Source of the DNA: Rhynchopus sp. YZ270_cl-10
Taxonomy: Eukaryota; Euglenozoa; Diplonemea; Diplonemida; Diplonemidae
Reading direction: 5' to 3'
DNA: 64,000 nucleotides
Assembly: GCA_964035575.1 (NCBI GenBank)
Contig: OZ037869.1
Coordinates: 1,116,001 to 1,180,000 of the forward strand
The translations under genes and the position numbers were made by a program. Below the pieces are notes generated by a model. That model was given only the letters and a program-made list of their open reading frames with translations. It had not been told where the DNA came from and did not search any database. This document shows positions 33,917-43,025 of the stretch, piece after piece. Positions within the stretch are counted from its first letter, which is position 1. Every line of letters begins with the position of its first letter.

Positions 33917-34286
33917 TGTTATAAGCTTTTCTTTTTTTTTTTTGTCGAAACTACAAAAAAACAAAATCCCTAGAGCGTCGAGATGCAATGACCCCCCTTA
34001 CACAAAAGCGATTTTTTTTCCTCGAAAAAAAAAGGGAAAGGTCTTTCATCGATACCCCCTAAGAGTAATAACGAAGAGATTTTGTCTTTCTAATCGAGGC
34101 GTGGACAATTTAAAAAAAAACTTCCCCTCAGTTAGGCTCATTTCTCTTGCTAGCCCCACTTTTTTAAAAAAAAGAGGTTTCCTCCTTCACGGCCAGGTAG
34201 TCAGTGGGGGCGTATTGCAGTAATAAGAATATCAACACAGAATGTTTATTACAGCCGGCTGACGAGCGGTTGTGTACCGCCTTGCT

Positions 34287-34345
34287 TTCATCCGGATGGC
34301 TGGTATCACACGTGGGTCAGTCGGAGGTGCTTGCATCAACACACT
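34287..34345 (+). repeat. dispersed repeat family I
   Basis: CTTTCATCCGGATGGCTGGT then ATCACACGTGGGTC...GGTGCTTGCATCAACACACTT. The GTGCTTGCATCAACACACTT end recurs at 34429. Confidence 0.6.
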
Positions 34346-34613
34346 TTTGGATTTGGAACGTCTAAACCGGAATCCGGAAAAAACAACCTCCCCCAAACTC
34401 TATCCTACAGTCAATCGGTAGCAACGACGGTGCTTGCATCAACACACTTTACGCACAAACCAGTTTTTTTCTTTGAGATAGTATTGTGTAGAGAAAAGCA
34501 TTATCACGCTTCCCACCATAATATTATTATGTATAATGGGTGAACACCTCTAAGCCAGAACCCAGTATGGAAGACGTGAAATAATTTCAGGACACATGAG
34601 TTTTTTTTTCTTC

Positions 34614-34722
34614 CAGATGCAAACGAAATGGATGTAGGACCGCATGATTGGGTGTCCACCCGGTCATGCACCAAGGTACTCATGTTCACGAGAGGGGCTT
34701 TGTATTTCAACTCTACTTTTTA
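34614..34722 (+). repeat. dispersed repeat family D
   Basis: CAGATGCAAACGAAATGGAT, GGACCGCATGATTGGGTGTC, then GAGAGGGGCTTTGTATTTCA and ACTCTACTTTTT. Confidence 0.7.
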
Positions 34723-35007
34723 TCAGGCCAAGTCTAGCTTCGGCGAATCTCCGAGCGGCATTGTGCACAAGAACCTTCGTGATTCACACCACCCCCCCTT
34801 TGCCACATGAGGTCAGGTGACATAGTGCCTGAATGATAACAGATTGTAAATTTCCACTCTATTTTATTCAAACAAACCCCCTTGCCACATATTACCAGGT
34901 GTCTACTCTAAGGGACCGTTATGAGAGACTGTTAGAGTCTATAAAGGAGGGTTTTTTCAGGAACAACTAGCGATTTGTTCTGAGGGGGAGAAAATAAGAT
35001 TGATAGT

Positions 35008-35967
35008 GGGGTGGCATCAAAACAAAAAACGCGGACAATGTCCGCGTTTTTGGGGAATTTCAGACCCCCCCCTCCCCCCCCCCAAAACGCGGACATTTTT
35101 TGTTTTTTTTTCCCCTATTTTTTGCTGGTTTTTGGGTGACGGGGTGCAAATTCGTGACCCAAAACACAGTTTTTTGGCATTTCCGGAATCCGTCCAGAAA
35201 GTGGTGGGGTCAATCTCGAAAATTGGACAATTTTTTGACCACTTAAATTTTTGAAAATATGAGCCCGGTCACTAATACGTGGGGCCCATTTTCGGCCAAA
35301 ACATGCTGCTGAAAAAAATTTCCAGGTGAAAATTTTTCAGCCCCAAAACATGCCGCGATTGGCATTTCCGGGATCTGTCCGCGCTGTGGTGGGGTCAATT
35401 TGCCGAAATGGCCAAGTTCTTGGTTTTGGTCAAAATGAGTGTAAGGTAAAGGGGCCAAGGTAAATCCCACAACCCAGATTTTCTCTCTCTGATGCTGAAA
35501 CCATGAAAATGTGCAAAAACACCGGCATTTGCATTTCCGGAATCCGTCCGTTCTGTGGTGGGGTCAATTTGCCAAAATGGACAAGTTCTTGATTTTGGTC
35601 AAAACCCGTCAGTGTAAGGTAAAGGGGCCCAAGTGTTTGCCTGTAGAAGCACATGGTAGCAGGGGTTTAAGGGCCCCCCATTCGTGTACATTTTGCAAAA
35701 AAACGCGGGCATCTTGTATTTTTTATTTTGCCCGAAAACACCGGCATTTGCATTTCCTGAATCCGCCGGTTCTGTGGTGGGGTCAATTTGCCGAAATGGA
35801 CGAGTTTTTATAAATTTTGGTCAAAATCGTGTACAACCCCAGTGAAGAAAAAAATTTTCGAGGAAAAAAAAACCCCAAAATGTCCGCGTTTTCTGGAATT
35901 TCAGACCCCCCCCCCTCCCCCCCAAAAACGCGGACATTGTCCGCGTTTTTTGTTTTGATGCCACCCC
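35008..35967. mobile_element. 0.96-kb MITE with long TIRs and internal direct repeats
   Basis: The TIRs are about 45 bp and near-perfect, starting GGGGTGGCATCAAAACAAAA and containing the palindrome CGCGGACAATGTCCGCG. AGT flanks both ends (35005-35007 and 35968-35970), a possible 3-bp target duplication. Four internal direct repeats start near 35178, 35361, 35528 and 35749, each with GCATTTCCGGAATCCGTCC and GTGGTGGGGTCAATTTGCCG. No transposase frame is seen. Confidence 0.85.
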
Positions 35968-35970
35968 AGT

Positions 35971-36788
35971 GTTGGTTACCGTTTTTTGTGTGATCTCCTT
36001 CGTGGGTCTCTCACCAATTCTCTCGTTTTCATACGGTTTTTCCCCCCTCCTTTTTTATAAAAATCCCCCTTTTTTTCTAAATGGAAACCATCTGCCAAAA
36101 CTCTTTTGGGTTGGCTTTCAAAAAATGATGTGTAGTTTTTTTTCTGGAGAACAGGCTGTTCTGCCCCTCTATTCTGTGCTGTTTTCATCACAGCAAGGCA
36201 CATTCATCTTTTTCAACCGAGCTGCGTTTCAGCACGTTTTCAACTGCTCTTTGTATTACAAGGTACATTTCTCCCTTCCCTGAGAGGAGACCATGCTAGT
36301 GGCCAACTCAATCTTTCTTTAAAAAAGGGGGCTTTTATCCTAATCATGTTGGCATTGCTATGCTCTGGCATAAAAACACTGTTTTTTTTTTCTAATAAAA
36401 GGCAAAGTAAACTAAAGAAAATTTCAAATCCTTGCCCCGTTCGCGGGTTTACCCCCTCTCTTTTTACCACGTATCTGATGTCTTGTCAAATAATATTCTG
36501 ATACTGTATTCAATGAACCTCTGTTTCCAATGCAGTGCAATGCCTAGGTCACCTTGTATCTTGCACCTTCCACATCTTCTGGGTAGACGGATTTGCAAGG
36601 GGTCTACACAGTGCCATTTCGTTGTTCTTCATTGCTGTGATGGAGCGCCTCTGGGTCGGTCTTCTTGTTGGAGGCTGTTGTCTCATGCCGTTGTGGAGGG
36701 TTTCAAGGTGGTGCTCAGTTGTGCTTGAGGCAGAGTTGTGTCCTCGTAGAATAGTATGAAGATTGGAGGGTACCGCGATGCATATCAT
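35971..36788. other. intergenic
   Basis: T-rich up to 36480. Positions 36530-36760 are GC-balanced, with open frames on both strands and no recognisable product, perhaps an old gene or element fragment. Confidence 0.4.
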
Positions 36789-36824
36789 AAGGTACACTGT
36801 TCACGAGAGGGCAATGTATTTTCA
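36789..36824 (+). repeat. repeat family D, 3' half only
   Basis: AAGGTACACTGTTCACGAGA then GGGCAATGTATTTTCAA. It is followed within 90 bp by TTTTTTTACAG (ending at 36912), a likely 3' splice site of a 5'-UTR intron. Confidence 0.65.
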
Positions 36825-36928
36825 AAAAACACTCTTTTATGTTGCCATACAATAGAGCATATTTTTTCCGAAAACCTCCCTTTGATTCTATCAATTTTGT
36901 ATTTTTTTACAGTACACAAAAAATAATA

Positions 36929-38030
36929 ATGTCGAATTTCACTGTGTTGCCATGGTTACGCTCTCTAGGGGTGGTTGGACCATGTGCAGTGGAGGCTGAG
37001 GTTGAAGTGTTGCAGAAAGAGAAGGATGCTTTGGAGGCTGAGTTGAAGGCAGTGAACCCACAGATTGAAGCGATGAGAGAGGCTGTGGCAGGGCCAAGAG
37101 AGAGGCGGGCTGAAGCGACCGAGAATTTGGCAAAGACTTTTACCCCTTATTTGGATCTTTTCAATGAAAAGGCTTCGCAATCCCAGGGGGTCGACGCTAT
37201 GGGTGGTGTCGTGGAAGGGCACATCAAGCGGGTTGATCAATACAACACCGAGCGTGGAGCGATGTACGGATACAAAGCAAAATACCTTCACACCGCGGGA
37301 GTCATAATGTCGCAACTCTGCGAAAAGGTGAACTACGGACTTCCGTTTCCAAGAGATTTGCATGCATTGGCGTTTATCTCTCCAGCGCCAACACCAAGCC
37401 AATCGCATGAAAGGGTATTAGAGTCGATGATGTCTGTTTCGCACAAAGGTGCACCAACATTAGAGGAGCTGCAAGGGTCCTTCGAAGTGCTGCAGAATAG
37501 GTTGTTCCATGATGGGGGTGAGGGTGTGGCGGGGAAAAAGGTTGAATCGGTCCTAGGTGTAAAAGGAGCGGAAGAGCTGAAGTCAACCTTCCAAAGCGCG
37601 TCGGAGAAATTGGAGGATCAATCGGTGGGGGCAGCCATTCAGATGATGGAGGACGTTACTGATGAGGTATTTTGGGAGGGGTATTGGGGGGGATTTGTTA
37701 TAGTGTCAGATGTAAACGAAAAGGAATGGGTTAGAGTTTGGTAGGTTATGTGCGGAGGTGGGTTTTTGTATTTCAAGTCAAAATTGTCTTTTTTTGGATG
37801 TGAAATTTTTCAATAATAAAACAGATGAGTTTGCTTGGAGCGGATGGAGCGCATGTGATCAGGTGGTACAGCAAGGCAGCGCAGTATTCCATTGCACAGC
37901 AGGGCATGCATTTTCTGGCAAGCGAACTCTCGCTGCAACGTTATAGTGTATGGACTTTTTCCCTCCCCCCTACTACCTTTCCCCCTTTCCCTTTTGACTA
38001 GACGCATTCGTCCTTTTGCGTATTCTTTAA
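36929..38030 (+). CDS. coiled-coil protein of unknown function, spliced
   Basis: Exon 1 is 36929-37666 (246 codons). A GTATTT donor there and AAAACAG at 37821-37824 give an intron with a family D-like tail (TTTTTGTATTTCAAGTC). Exon 2 opens with MSLLGADGAHVIRWYSKAAQ. I infer a second, 56-nt intron (37946-38001, GTGTAT...GACTAG), giving an end at TAA 38030 and the tail LQRYNAFVLLRIL. Without it the frame ends at 38001 with a Pro/Phe-rich tail. Residues about 20-75 form a coiled coil (EVEVLQKEKDALEAELKAVN); the rest is mostly helical, without a signal peptide or membrane span. The family is not recognised. A 5'-UTR intron is likely (acceptor at 36912). Confidence 0.65.
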
Positions 38031-38457
38031 GGTGACACATACCTCTGTCCACACACTACACCGTCAACCGACCAACCAACCCTCTCTCACAGATGATCGA
38101 AGCTTACCAAGAAAATAAACTGAAGGGCGTAAGCACATCGTAGGGACTGCACTGTTCCGGACACACACACACACCATCTCCCCCCCACCCCATTGCATCG
38201 AAAGCATGCCCTCTGATGAGGCAAACGGAATCGTACCCTATTTATATCCCGCCTCTTTTTACACCTTTTTTTCTCCAAAATTCTGCCAACCTTTTTAGAC
38301 AAAGAGCCCATCTACAAACCTAGCGTTTTTTTCCGCGATAACGACTATAATAAAGATGTGTACGAGATCTTTCAACGTTTCTTTGTTTCATCGCTTATTT
38401 ACATTTCTCGGAGGCCTGCAATTACAACTTCATTTACAGACAAAAAAGACACAAAAA

Positions 38458-39188
38458 ATGGGTGGTGCAGATATTCATGAAATCCTTCTGGAAACGTCGA
38501 TGCTGATGCAGGCCAGGAGGCAGGAGCTTCTGAACACTATCAGCAAGCGCACTGCGCAGGGGACAGGTGTCGTTCCGCCCCCGAAGCGCATTGCACTGAC
38601 GTCCATCAAGCCGGAGACACTCAACTGCCTGCAGCCCAAGGGACAGAAAGCAAACGCAATGCACGACCCCGTCCCGCCTCCACCCCCACAGGAGGAAGAC
38701 TCATACGTAGAAGACACACCCATGGACGGAGACGTGCAAGAGGCTGCCTCCCCTCACCAGGCCAGCAACACACCGGATGCGGTATGTAATCTTTCTCCCC
38801 TCTGATTCTGAAATAAAAAAAAATCCCACCCCCCTTCCAAAAAATAGCAACTCATTAAAATCTGACGTTGTCTATATCCAAACAAAATTTCTTTAGGTGA
38901 CTAAGCAACGAGAGGCTTAGGGTCATCTTATAAACTTTTCTTTTTTGGGGGGGAGCATCCTGGGGCATTCTACTAGCGCATTTTCGCCCGATTTCATCCT
39001 GATTTCCCCCCGATAAAAAAAAACCTCATAATCACCCATTATCCCCACAGGGCAACTGGTGGGAGGCAGGAAACATTGCAGCGCAGTTGGAGAAGCAGGC
39101 TGATGTGTCACCCACCGCTATCTTCGAACCGAGATTGAGCCCCATCAACGTCGAAACAATATACAAGGAGCTCAAGTCGCGGAAGTGA
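38458..39188 (+). CDS. small protein with an INCENP IN-box-like C-terminus, two exons
   Basis: Exons 38458-38781 and 39051-39188, intron GTATGT...CCACAG, phase 0, 153 residues. The middle is Pro/Glu-rich and disordered (HDPVPPPPPQEEDSYVED). The C-terminus reads NWWEAGNIAAQLEKQ, then ADVSPTAIFEPRLSP and INVETIYKELKSRK. This follows the order of the INCENP Aurora-binding IN-box (W, L..QL..Q, DP..IF, LE.IF, basic), but the protein stops before the family's TSS-W phosphorylation motif, and it is far shorter than typical INCENP (500-900 residues). If real, it would bind an Aurora-type kinase. It could instead be an unrelated protein with a similar helix. The intron holds a family A stem-loop. Confidence 0.5.
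38895..38929 (+). repeat. stem-loop repeat family A, inside an intron
   Basis: AGGTGACTAAGCAACGAGAG then GCTTAGGGTCATCTT and ATAAACTTTTC. It lies in the middle of the 269-bp intron of the IN-box-like gene. Confidence 0.8.
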
Positions 39189-39215
39189 AAATGCCTTCCT
39201 AAAGTCTGCTCTTAT

Positions 39216-39247
39216 AGAAGATAGGCATGTTTTAATGCCTATCTTCT
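39216..39247 (+). terminator. 13-bp perfect hairpin just after a stop codon
   Basis: AGAAGATAGGCAT, 6-nt loop, ATGCCTATCTTCT, 27 bases downstream of the TGA of the IN-box-like gene. It could shape the mRNA 3' end or mark the gene boundary; the role is inferred only. A family A unit follows at once. Confidence 0.45.
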
Positions 39248-39267
39248 TTGCTGATAACGAATATGAT

Positions 39268-39302
39268 AAGGTGACTAAGCACGAGAGGCTTAGGATCATC
39301 TT
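39268..39302 (+). repeat. stem-loop repeat family A (consensus copy)
   Basis: AAGGTGACTAAGCACGAGAG then GCTTAGGATCATCTT, the tail ATAAACTTTTCTTT, and the leader CTGATAACGAATATGAT upstream. Confidence 0.85.
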
Positions 39303-39458
39303 ATAAACTTTTCTTTAATGATGGGCTCTCTCCAAACCAATGCGAAATTCCAAGCCGATTTGCCTTCTTCTGTTTTCCCCCTTTACCTGGAGTGCATCAG
39401 CACCTTGGCGTTCGGGCGTTTTTTTTTTTATACACTACTCATCTTCGCAACATATTTA

Positions 39459-40035
39459 CATGGCTCTCGCCGGGGGGTGATCGGGTTTTAAATCACCCAA
39501 AAAAAATTTTTTTAAAAAAAAGAGGGGTGATCCGGGTTTCGGATCACCCCTCCAAAAAAAAAAAAAAAAAAATCCCAGGGTTGAACCACGGGAGTTCCAT
39601 GGGGAACTGGGTTGCTGACCGCATCATCCAGTCTGTACCTCAATTTTTTTTGCCTGCGGCGCCATTTTTCCTTTTTTGCTCTGCAAAAAAGGTTTCGTTG
39701 AGTGAGTATGTGATGTAAAAGCTAGCTTTTTACACCGTACCTTAATTTTTTTTTCGCCTGCGGCGCTATTTTGTATTATTTTTTTTGCTCCGCAAAAAAA
39801 AAGCACGTACATACAGTTCCCTATGTTCCCAATGTCCCTGGTCAGCAGTGCTGAAAAAATTTTTGGGCATAAAAACAAGCTGACCCCAAACGAGGGGAGA
39901 AAGCGCCTCGCCTCCCTGCACTGGCAGGGAGTCGCGCGCGCGAAGCGCGCGCGCGACCGCTTTTACGGGGGGAAAGCTCGGGGACCCCAAATCACCCCCC
40001 ATTTTGGCCAAAAGGGGTGATTGGCGAGAGCCCTG
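39459..40035. mobile_element. hAT-type MITE with 8-bp target duplication
   Basis: The ends are CATGGCTCTCGCC (39459) and GGCGAGAGCCCTG (ending 40035). The 8-bp direct repeat CATATTTA flanks it at 39451-39458 and 40036-40043. Subterminal GGGGTGAT/ATCACCCC blocks lie inside each end. The core 39585-39880 matches the MITE at 23274-23787, but the terminal repeats differ, so core and ends have been exchanged. GCGCGCGCGAAGCGCGCGCG occurs near 39933. Confidence 0.9.
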
Positions 40036-40058
40036 CATATTTAGCAACAAAAAAAGAT

Positions 40059-40110
40059 AGTGGTGTTTTGCATGGCAACTACACTATTCCAACAATTCTT
40101 CAAAAAAAAA
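40059..40110 (+). repeat. stem-loop repeat family E (diverged)
   Basis: AGTGGTGTTTTGCATGGCAA then CTACACTATTCCAACAATTC and poly-A. Confidence 0.55.
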
Positions 40111-40580
40111 CAATAGATTTCTAAAAAAAAATAGAGTGCAAAAAAACAAAAGGGGTCTCCCCACCCTCCACCCCCACAAAAACCCATCCCAAAAATAGAT
40201 AAAAGATTTTGAAAAAATCAATCATTTTTTTCCCATTCTTCTTCCCCCTCCTGAATTCCCCTTTTAAAAAAACACAAAACAACAGTGAAATACACAAGAG
40301 GGACCACCCCTTTTTTCTTCACCGAATCCACGCCGACAGTTTTTAAAACAGCAGTTCAGTTGAGTGGTTTTTTCTGAGATTTTTGTTTTTTTTTATATAC
40401 CAACTGTAGCGTAGCGAAATAGTTCATCGATCGCCACCCCCCTTTAGGGAAAGGTGCTGAACAAGGTGGAAACACACGTACAACTAACAAACTCTCCCCC
40501 TTGTTTCGTTTCGTTTTCGTTTCCTCTCTCCTGTGTGGGTGAAGATAGCTATTGATACGGTAGTGTTTTCAGAGTGTTAA
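40111..40580. other. intergenic
   Basis: A-rich then mixed DNA leading to the ubiquitin-like gene. CTCTCCTGTGTGGGTGAAGA precedes the start by about 50 bp. No repeat family was recognised. Confidence 0.4.
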
Positions 40581-42202
40581 ATGCAACTCAGGGTTGTCGT
40601 TTCCGATGGATCTGACGTAGTGGTGCCTATCGAGCCATCTACAACAGCGTATGCTGTGTGCGAAGAGGTTCGCACCATGTTGAGTCTGTTGCCTTGTTAT
40701 AACAGGCTTTTTTATGAAGGATTGTTGTTGGAGGGGGCGAGGGTGGTGAGTGGTGTTGAAGGTGTAAAGGATGGTGCCGTGCTGCAGCTGATTATTGGCG
40801 ATGCTGGCGAGCTCGGCGACGCCTTCGACGATGCCCGCAAACGCGGCAGGAACCTCTGCAGAATCGAGATCCACCGCACCTCGGGTGTGCTTGTGGTCAG
40901 CCCGCACGTCTTCCCGTCCGATACCATCGCCTCCTTCCTCAACTTCGTCCGACAAGCCCTCGGTGACCCGCACCTCTTCATCACATTCTGGACAAAGGTC
41001 AATGGAAACCTGCGTAGTCTCACTCCAGACCGCCGTCTGTGTGATTGTCTGTATGTCTTTTTTTTTTTTTTGTGAATATTTTGAAGTGTCTGTAATACTC
41101 TGTACCAATAACAGTATTTCCCCTTGATTCCTTTTGCGCCAAACAGATTTTTACCCCTATTTGGCTGCGTTCAACGAAAACTTTCTATTCGTTCAAGGAA
41201 AGTCGCCCTTGAAAATCCCACGAATACTTGAAATGGCCTCTCTTTGTCACTCATGAATATCCCCGCTGATACGCACTGACTGGAAGTGGTCGATGATGAC
41301 ACAGAATTTGGCTCGAGCTCCATGTCATTGGATCCGCCCTCCAGGAACATTTAGGATTTTAAGTTTCTCCAGAAACTTTAACCCGTACATTGTTGTCATG
41401 AACCGTGAGTCAGCATCTTTAGACGAAACAGGATAGAAATCGTTGATGCTAGCTGGCATTGCGAACAAGCTTTCAGACTCTGGATCGGCTAAGTAGTCGG
41501 GCTGGTTGCCTGGTACCCTTCCGCTCTGTAACCCGCCGCTTCGGACGATCTTAACCTTATCCCCGCCAAACGAGTACGGCGTGTGAGTGCTGACGTATGA
41601 TACAGTAGTGCCGCTTGCCCTGTTGTAATCTCGATTACATAATAAGCTTTCAGCATGCCTGCGCTTGAAAGTAGCTTCTTCTTGTTCTCCGCGTCCAGAA
41701 GATGATCCGTCAGCATTCTGTGACTTGACTCTACTGTTTAGGCGGCCTGTAGCTCCGACATTCCTTGGCGAGGCTCGTTTCGGAGGGTTATTTCTAGATA
41801 TAAATCGGCCCCCCCGTACGTCGTTGCTGCAGTCTAAACTCGCCCTCAGAAGGCTTCTTTTTTTTTTATATCAGTTTTTCTCACCCCCTCCTCACCTTTC
41901 GTTTTTCCGCTTCGCGGTCCCTTTGGGTCTGTGCTGCGTTCAACGAAAAACACTGTTCTATTTTTATTGTTATCAAGATCAGTTGGCGGAATGATATCGT
42001 CTAGTTTTTATGTAAACCACGAAATGGATGTACTTGCATAGTTTGGGTATCCACCCTGGTACAGCCGGTCATACCAAGGTACACTGTTCACGAGAGGGCT
42101 TTGCATTTCAACTCTACTTTTTACTACACCCTATTCAACAGAGCGCAAGCACCGAACGGGATGTTCACCCTGCACTGCAAAGAAGAGGAGCGCATGGGGT
42201 AG
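40581..42202 (+). CDS. tandem ubiquitin-like domain protein, two exons
   Basis: Exon 1 40581-41050 ends at a GTATGT donor (phase 2). Exon 2 42142-42202 follows TATTCAACAG. The product is 176 residues. Residues 1-75 read as a ubiquitin-like beta-grasp fold (MQLRVVVSDGSDVVVPIEPS, helix, CYNRLFYEGLLLEGARVV, then DGAVLQLIIG). A second such domain spans about 90-172: CRIEIHRTSGVLVVSP, helix SFLNFVRQAL, then LTPDRRLCDCL joined by splicing to AQAPNGMFTLHCKEE, which completes the last strand (compare L.D..TL..Y....G.TLHL in ubiquitin). That completion is the main argument for the 1091-bp intron. There is no C-terminal GG, so it is not expected to be conjugated; an adaptor role is likely. The intron carries a 751-bp insertion and a family D repeat. 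Confidence 0.7.
41164..41948 (-). mobile_element. 751-bp insertion of unknown type flanked by 17-bp direct repeats, within an intron
   Basis: GCTGCGTTCAACGAAAA occurs exactly at 41164-41180 and 41932-41948, like a target-site duplication. The DNA between has balanced base composition unlike the T-rich surroundings, and on the minus strand shows coding-like amino-acid composition over most of its length without a usable start, so it looks like a broken, decayed insert. The source family is not recognised: it could be a mobile element, an old virus-like copy or a retroposed gene. It shows no poly-A tail. Confidence 0.55.
42005..42123 (+). repeat. dispersed repeat family D, just before a 3' splice site
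   Basis: Full unit with GTAAACCACGAAATGGATGT, GGTACACTGTTCACGAGAGG and GCTTTGCATTTCAACTCTAC. The 3' splice site TATTCAACAG follows 18 bp later, so the T/C-rich tail lies where a polypyrimidine tract would. Confidence 0.75.
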
Positions 42203-42541
42203 CTGGGATGTCTTGCATATTAGGTGGCGCTAGATATGGGGGAGAACAAAAAAAGAGCAAGTTATGGCTGCGTGAAGAAAAACGGCTTATGAGGCTGTAC
42301 CTACGCGCTCGCTAAAAGCACTTTTGAATAGTTCCCCCTTCCCCTAGCCTTTTAAACTAACTATCCGTGGGAGGAATTAGGTGAAAATGCTGCATTTTTT
42401 CGGGGACATGTCCTGTCTTTTCTTGTGACGATGTAATAAACTTGTTTTTCGTTTTTTAACTGATGCAAGTAAACGGGGCCATTCCGAACAACCTCTCTGC
42501 GGCGAAGAGAGAGCCAAATTTCAAACCCAGTGAGCAACAAA

Positions 42542-42575
42542 AAGATGTGTGCACGAGACGAGGCACACTCATTTT
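42542..42575 (+). repeat. stem-loop repeat family B
   Basis: AAGATGTGTGCACGAGACGA then GGCACACTCATTTT and CACAGTTTTTC. Arms GTGTGC/GCACAC. Confidence 0.65.
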
Positions 42576-42708
42576 CACAGTTTTTCTTTTCTTTTCTTTT
42601 TGTGAACCCCTTTTCTTGCCCAAACAGCTCTGTCAGGTGTGTCGATATGTTTTGAAAAAACTGTTTTGTTGAAATTCTCTCTGGGGTTACGATCACCCAC
42701 GGAGAAGC

Positions 42709-42750
42709 AGTGTCTTGCGTCCTCTTTGCCCGGTAAGGCGTTTTTGCACT
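42709..42750 (+). repeat. stem-loop repeat family C
   Basis: AGTGTCTTGCGTCCTCTTTG then CCCGGTAAGGCGTTTTTGCA and CTTTTTAACTTCTCTC. A worn leading hairpin (GGGGTTACGATCACCC) precedes it. Confidence 0.55.
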
Positions 42751-43025
42751 TTTTAACTTCTCTCTTTTACTGTAAATGTAACAATGTAGGACCATACAAA
42801 GTCCCAAATTGTCCAAAAATGCCGCATTCTTTTTTTTTTTTGAAACGCGAGGCAGTTCATCTTACCACTTCTCTTTTTTGTACCTTCAAAAAACTTTCCC
42901 TTTATGTTGCCTTTCTTCCTTTGCTTCAATCCAATTTCAGTACAAAAAAATGACTCTCTCTCTTGCATATTCCCCTCTCCAGTCTCTCAATTACCTCCAC
43001 CTGCCATTCTCAGGCACCACACACA

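Larger units (their letters stand above)
32592..35004. other. intergenic with repeats
   Basis: Holds family C (33008), a doubled family A with a nested palindrome (33784-33922), family I (34287) and family D (34614). Positions 32772-33031 have a somewhat coding-like frame (VPDWIPIPPRKKSKDVFISP...) ending at the family C copy. I see no second exon to support it as a gene. Confidence 0.5.
42203..43025. other. intergenic with repeats; possible 5'-UTR
   Basis: Holds family B (42542) and family C (42709). TCCAATTTCAG (ending 42940) and CCCCTCTCCAG (ending 42982) look like 3' splice sites upstream of the next start, so a 5'-UTR intron is possible. Confidence 0.45.

Noticed and set aside
5351-39302. 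Regular stem-loop repeats as a CRISPR array
   Set aside because: The repeats are scattered over tens of kilobases, not regularly spaced, and the host is a eukaryote.
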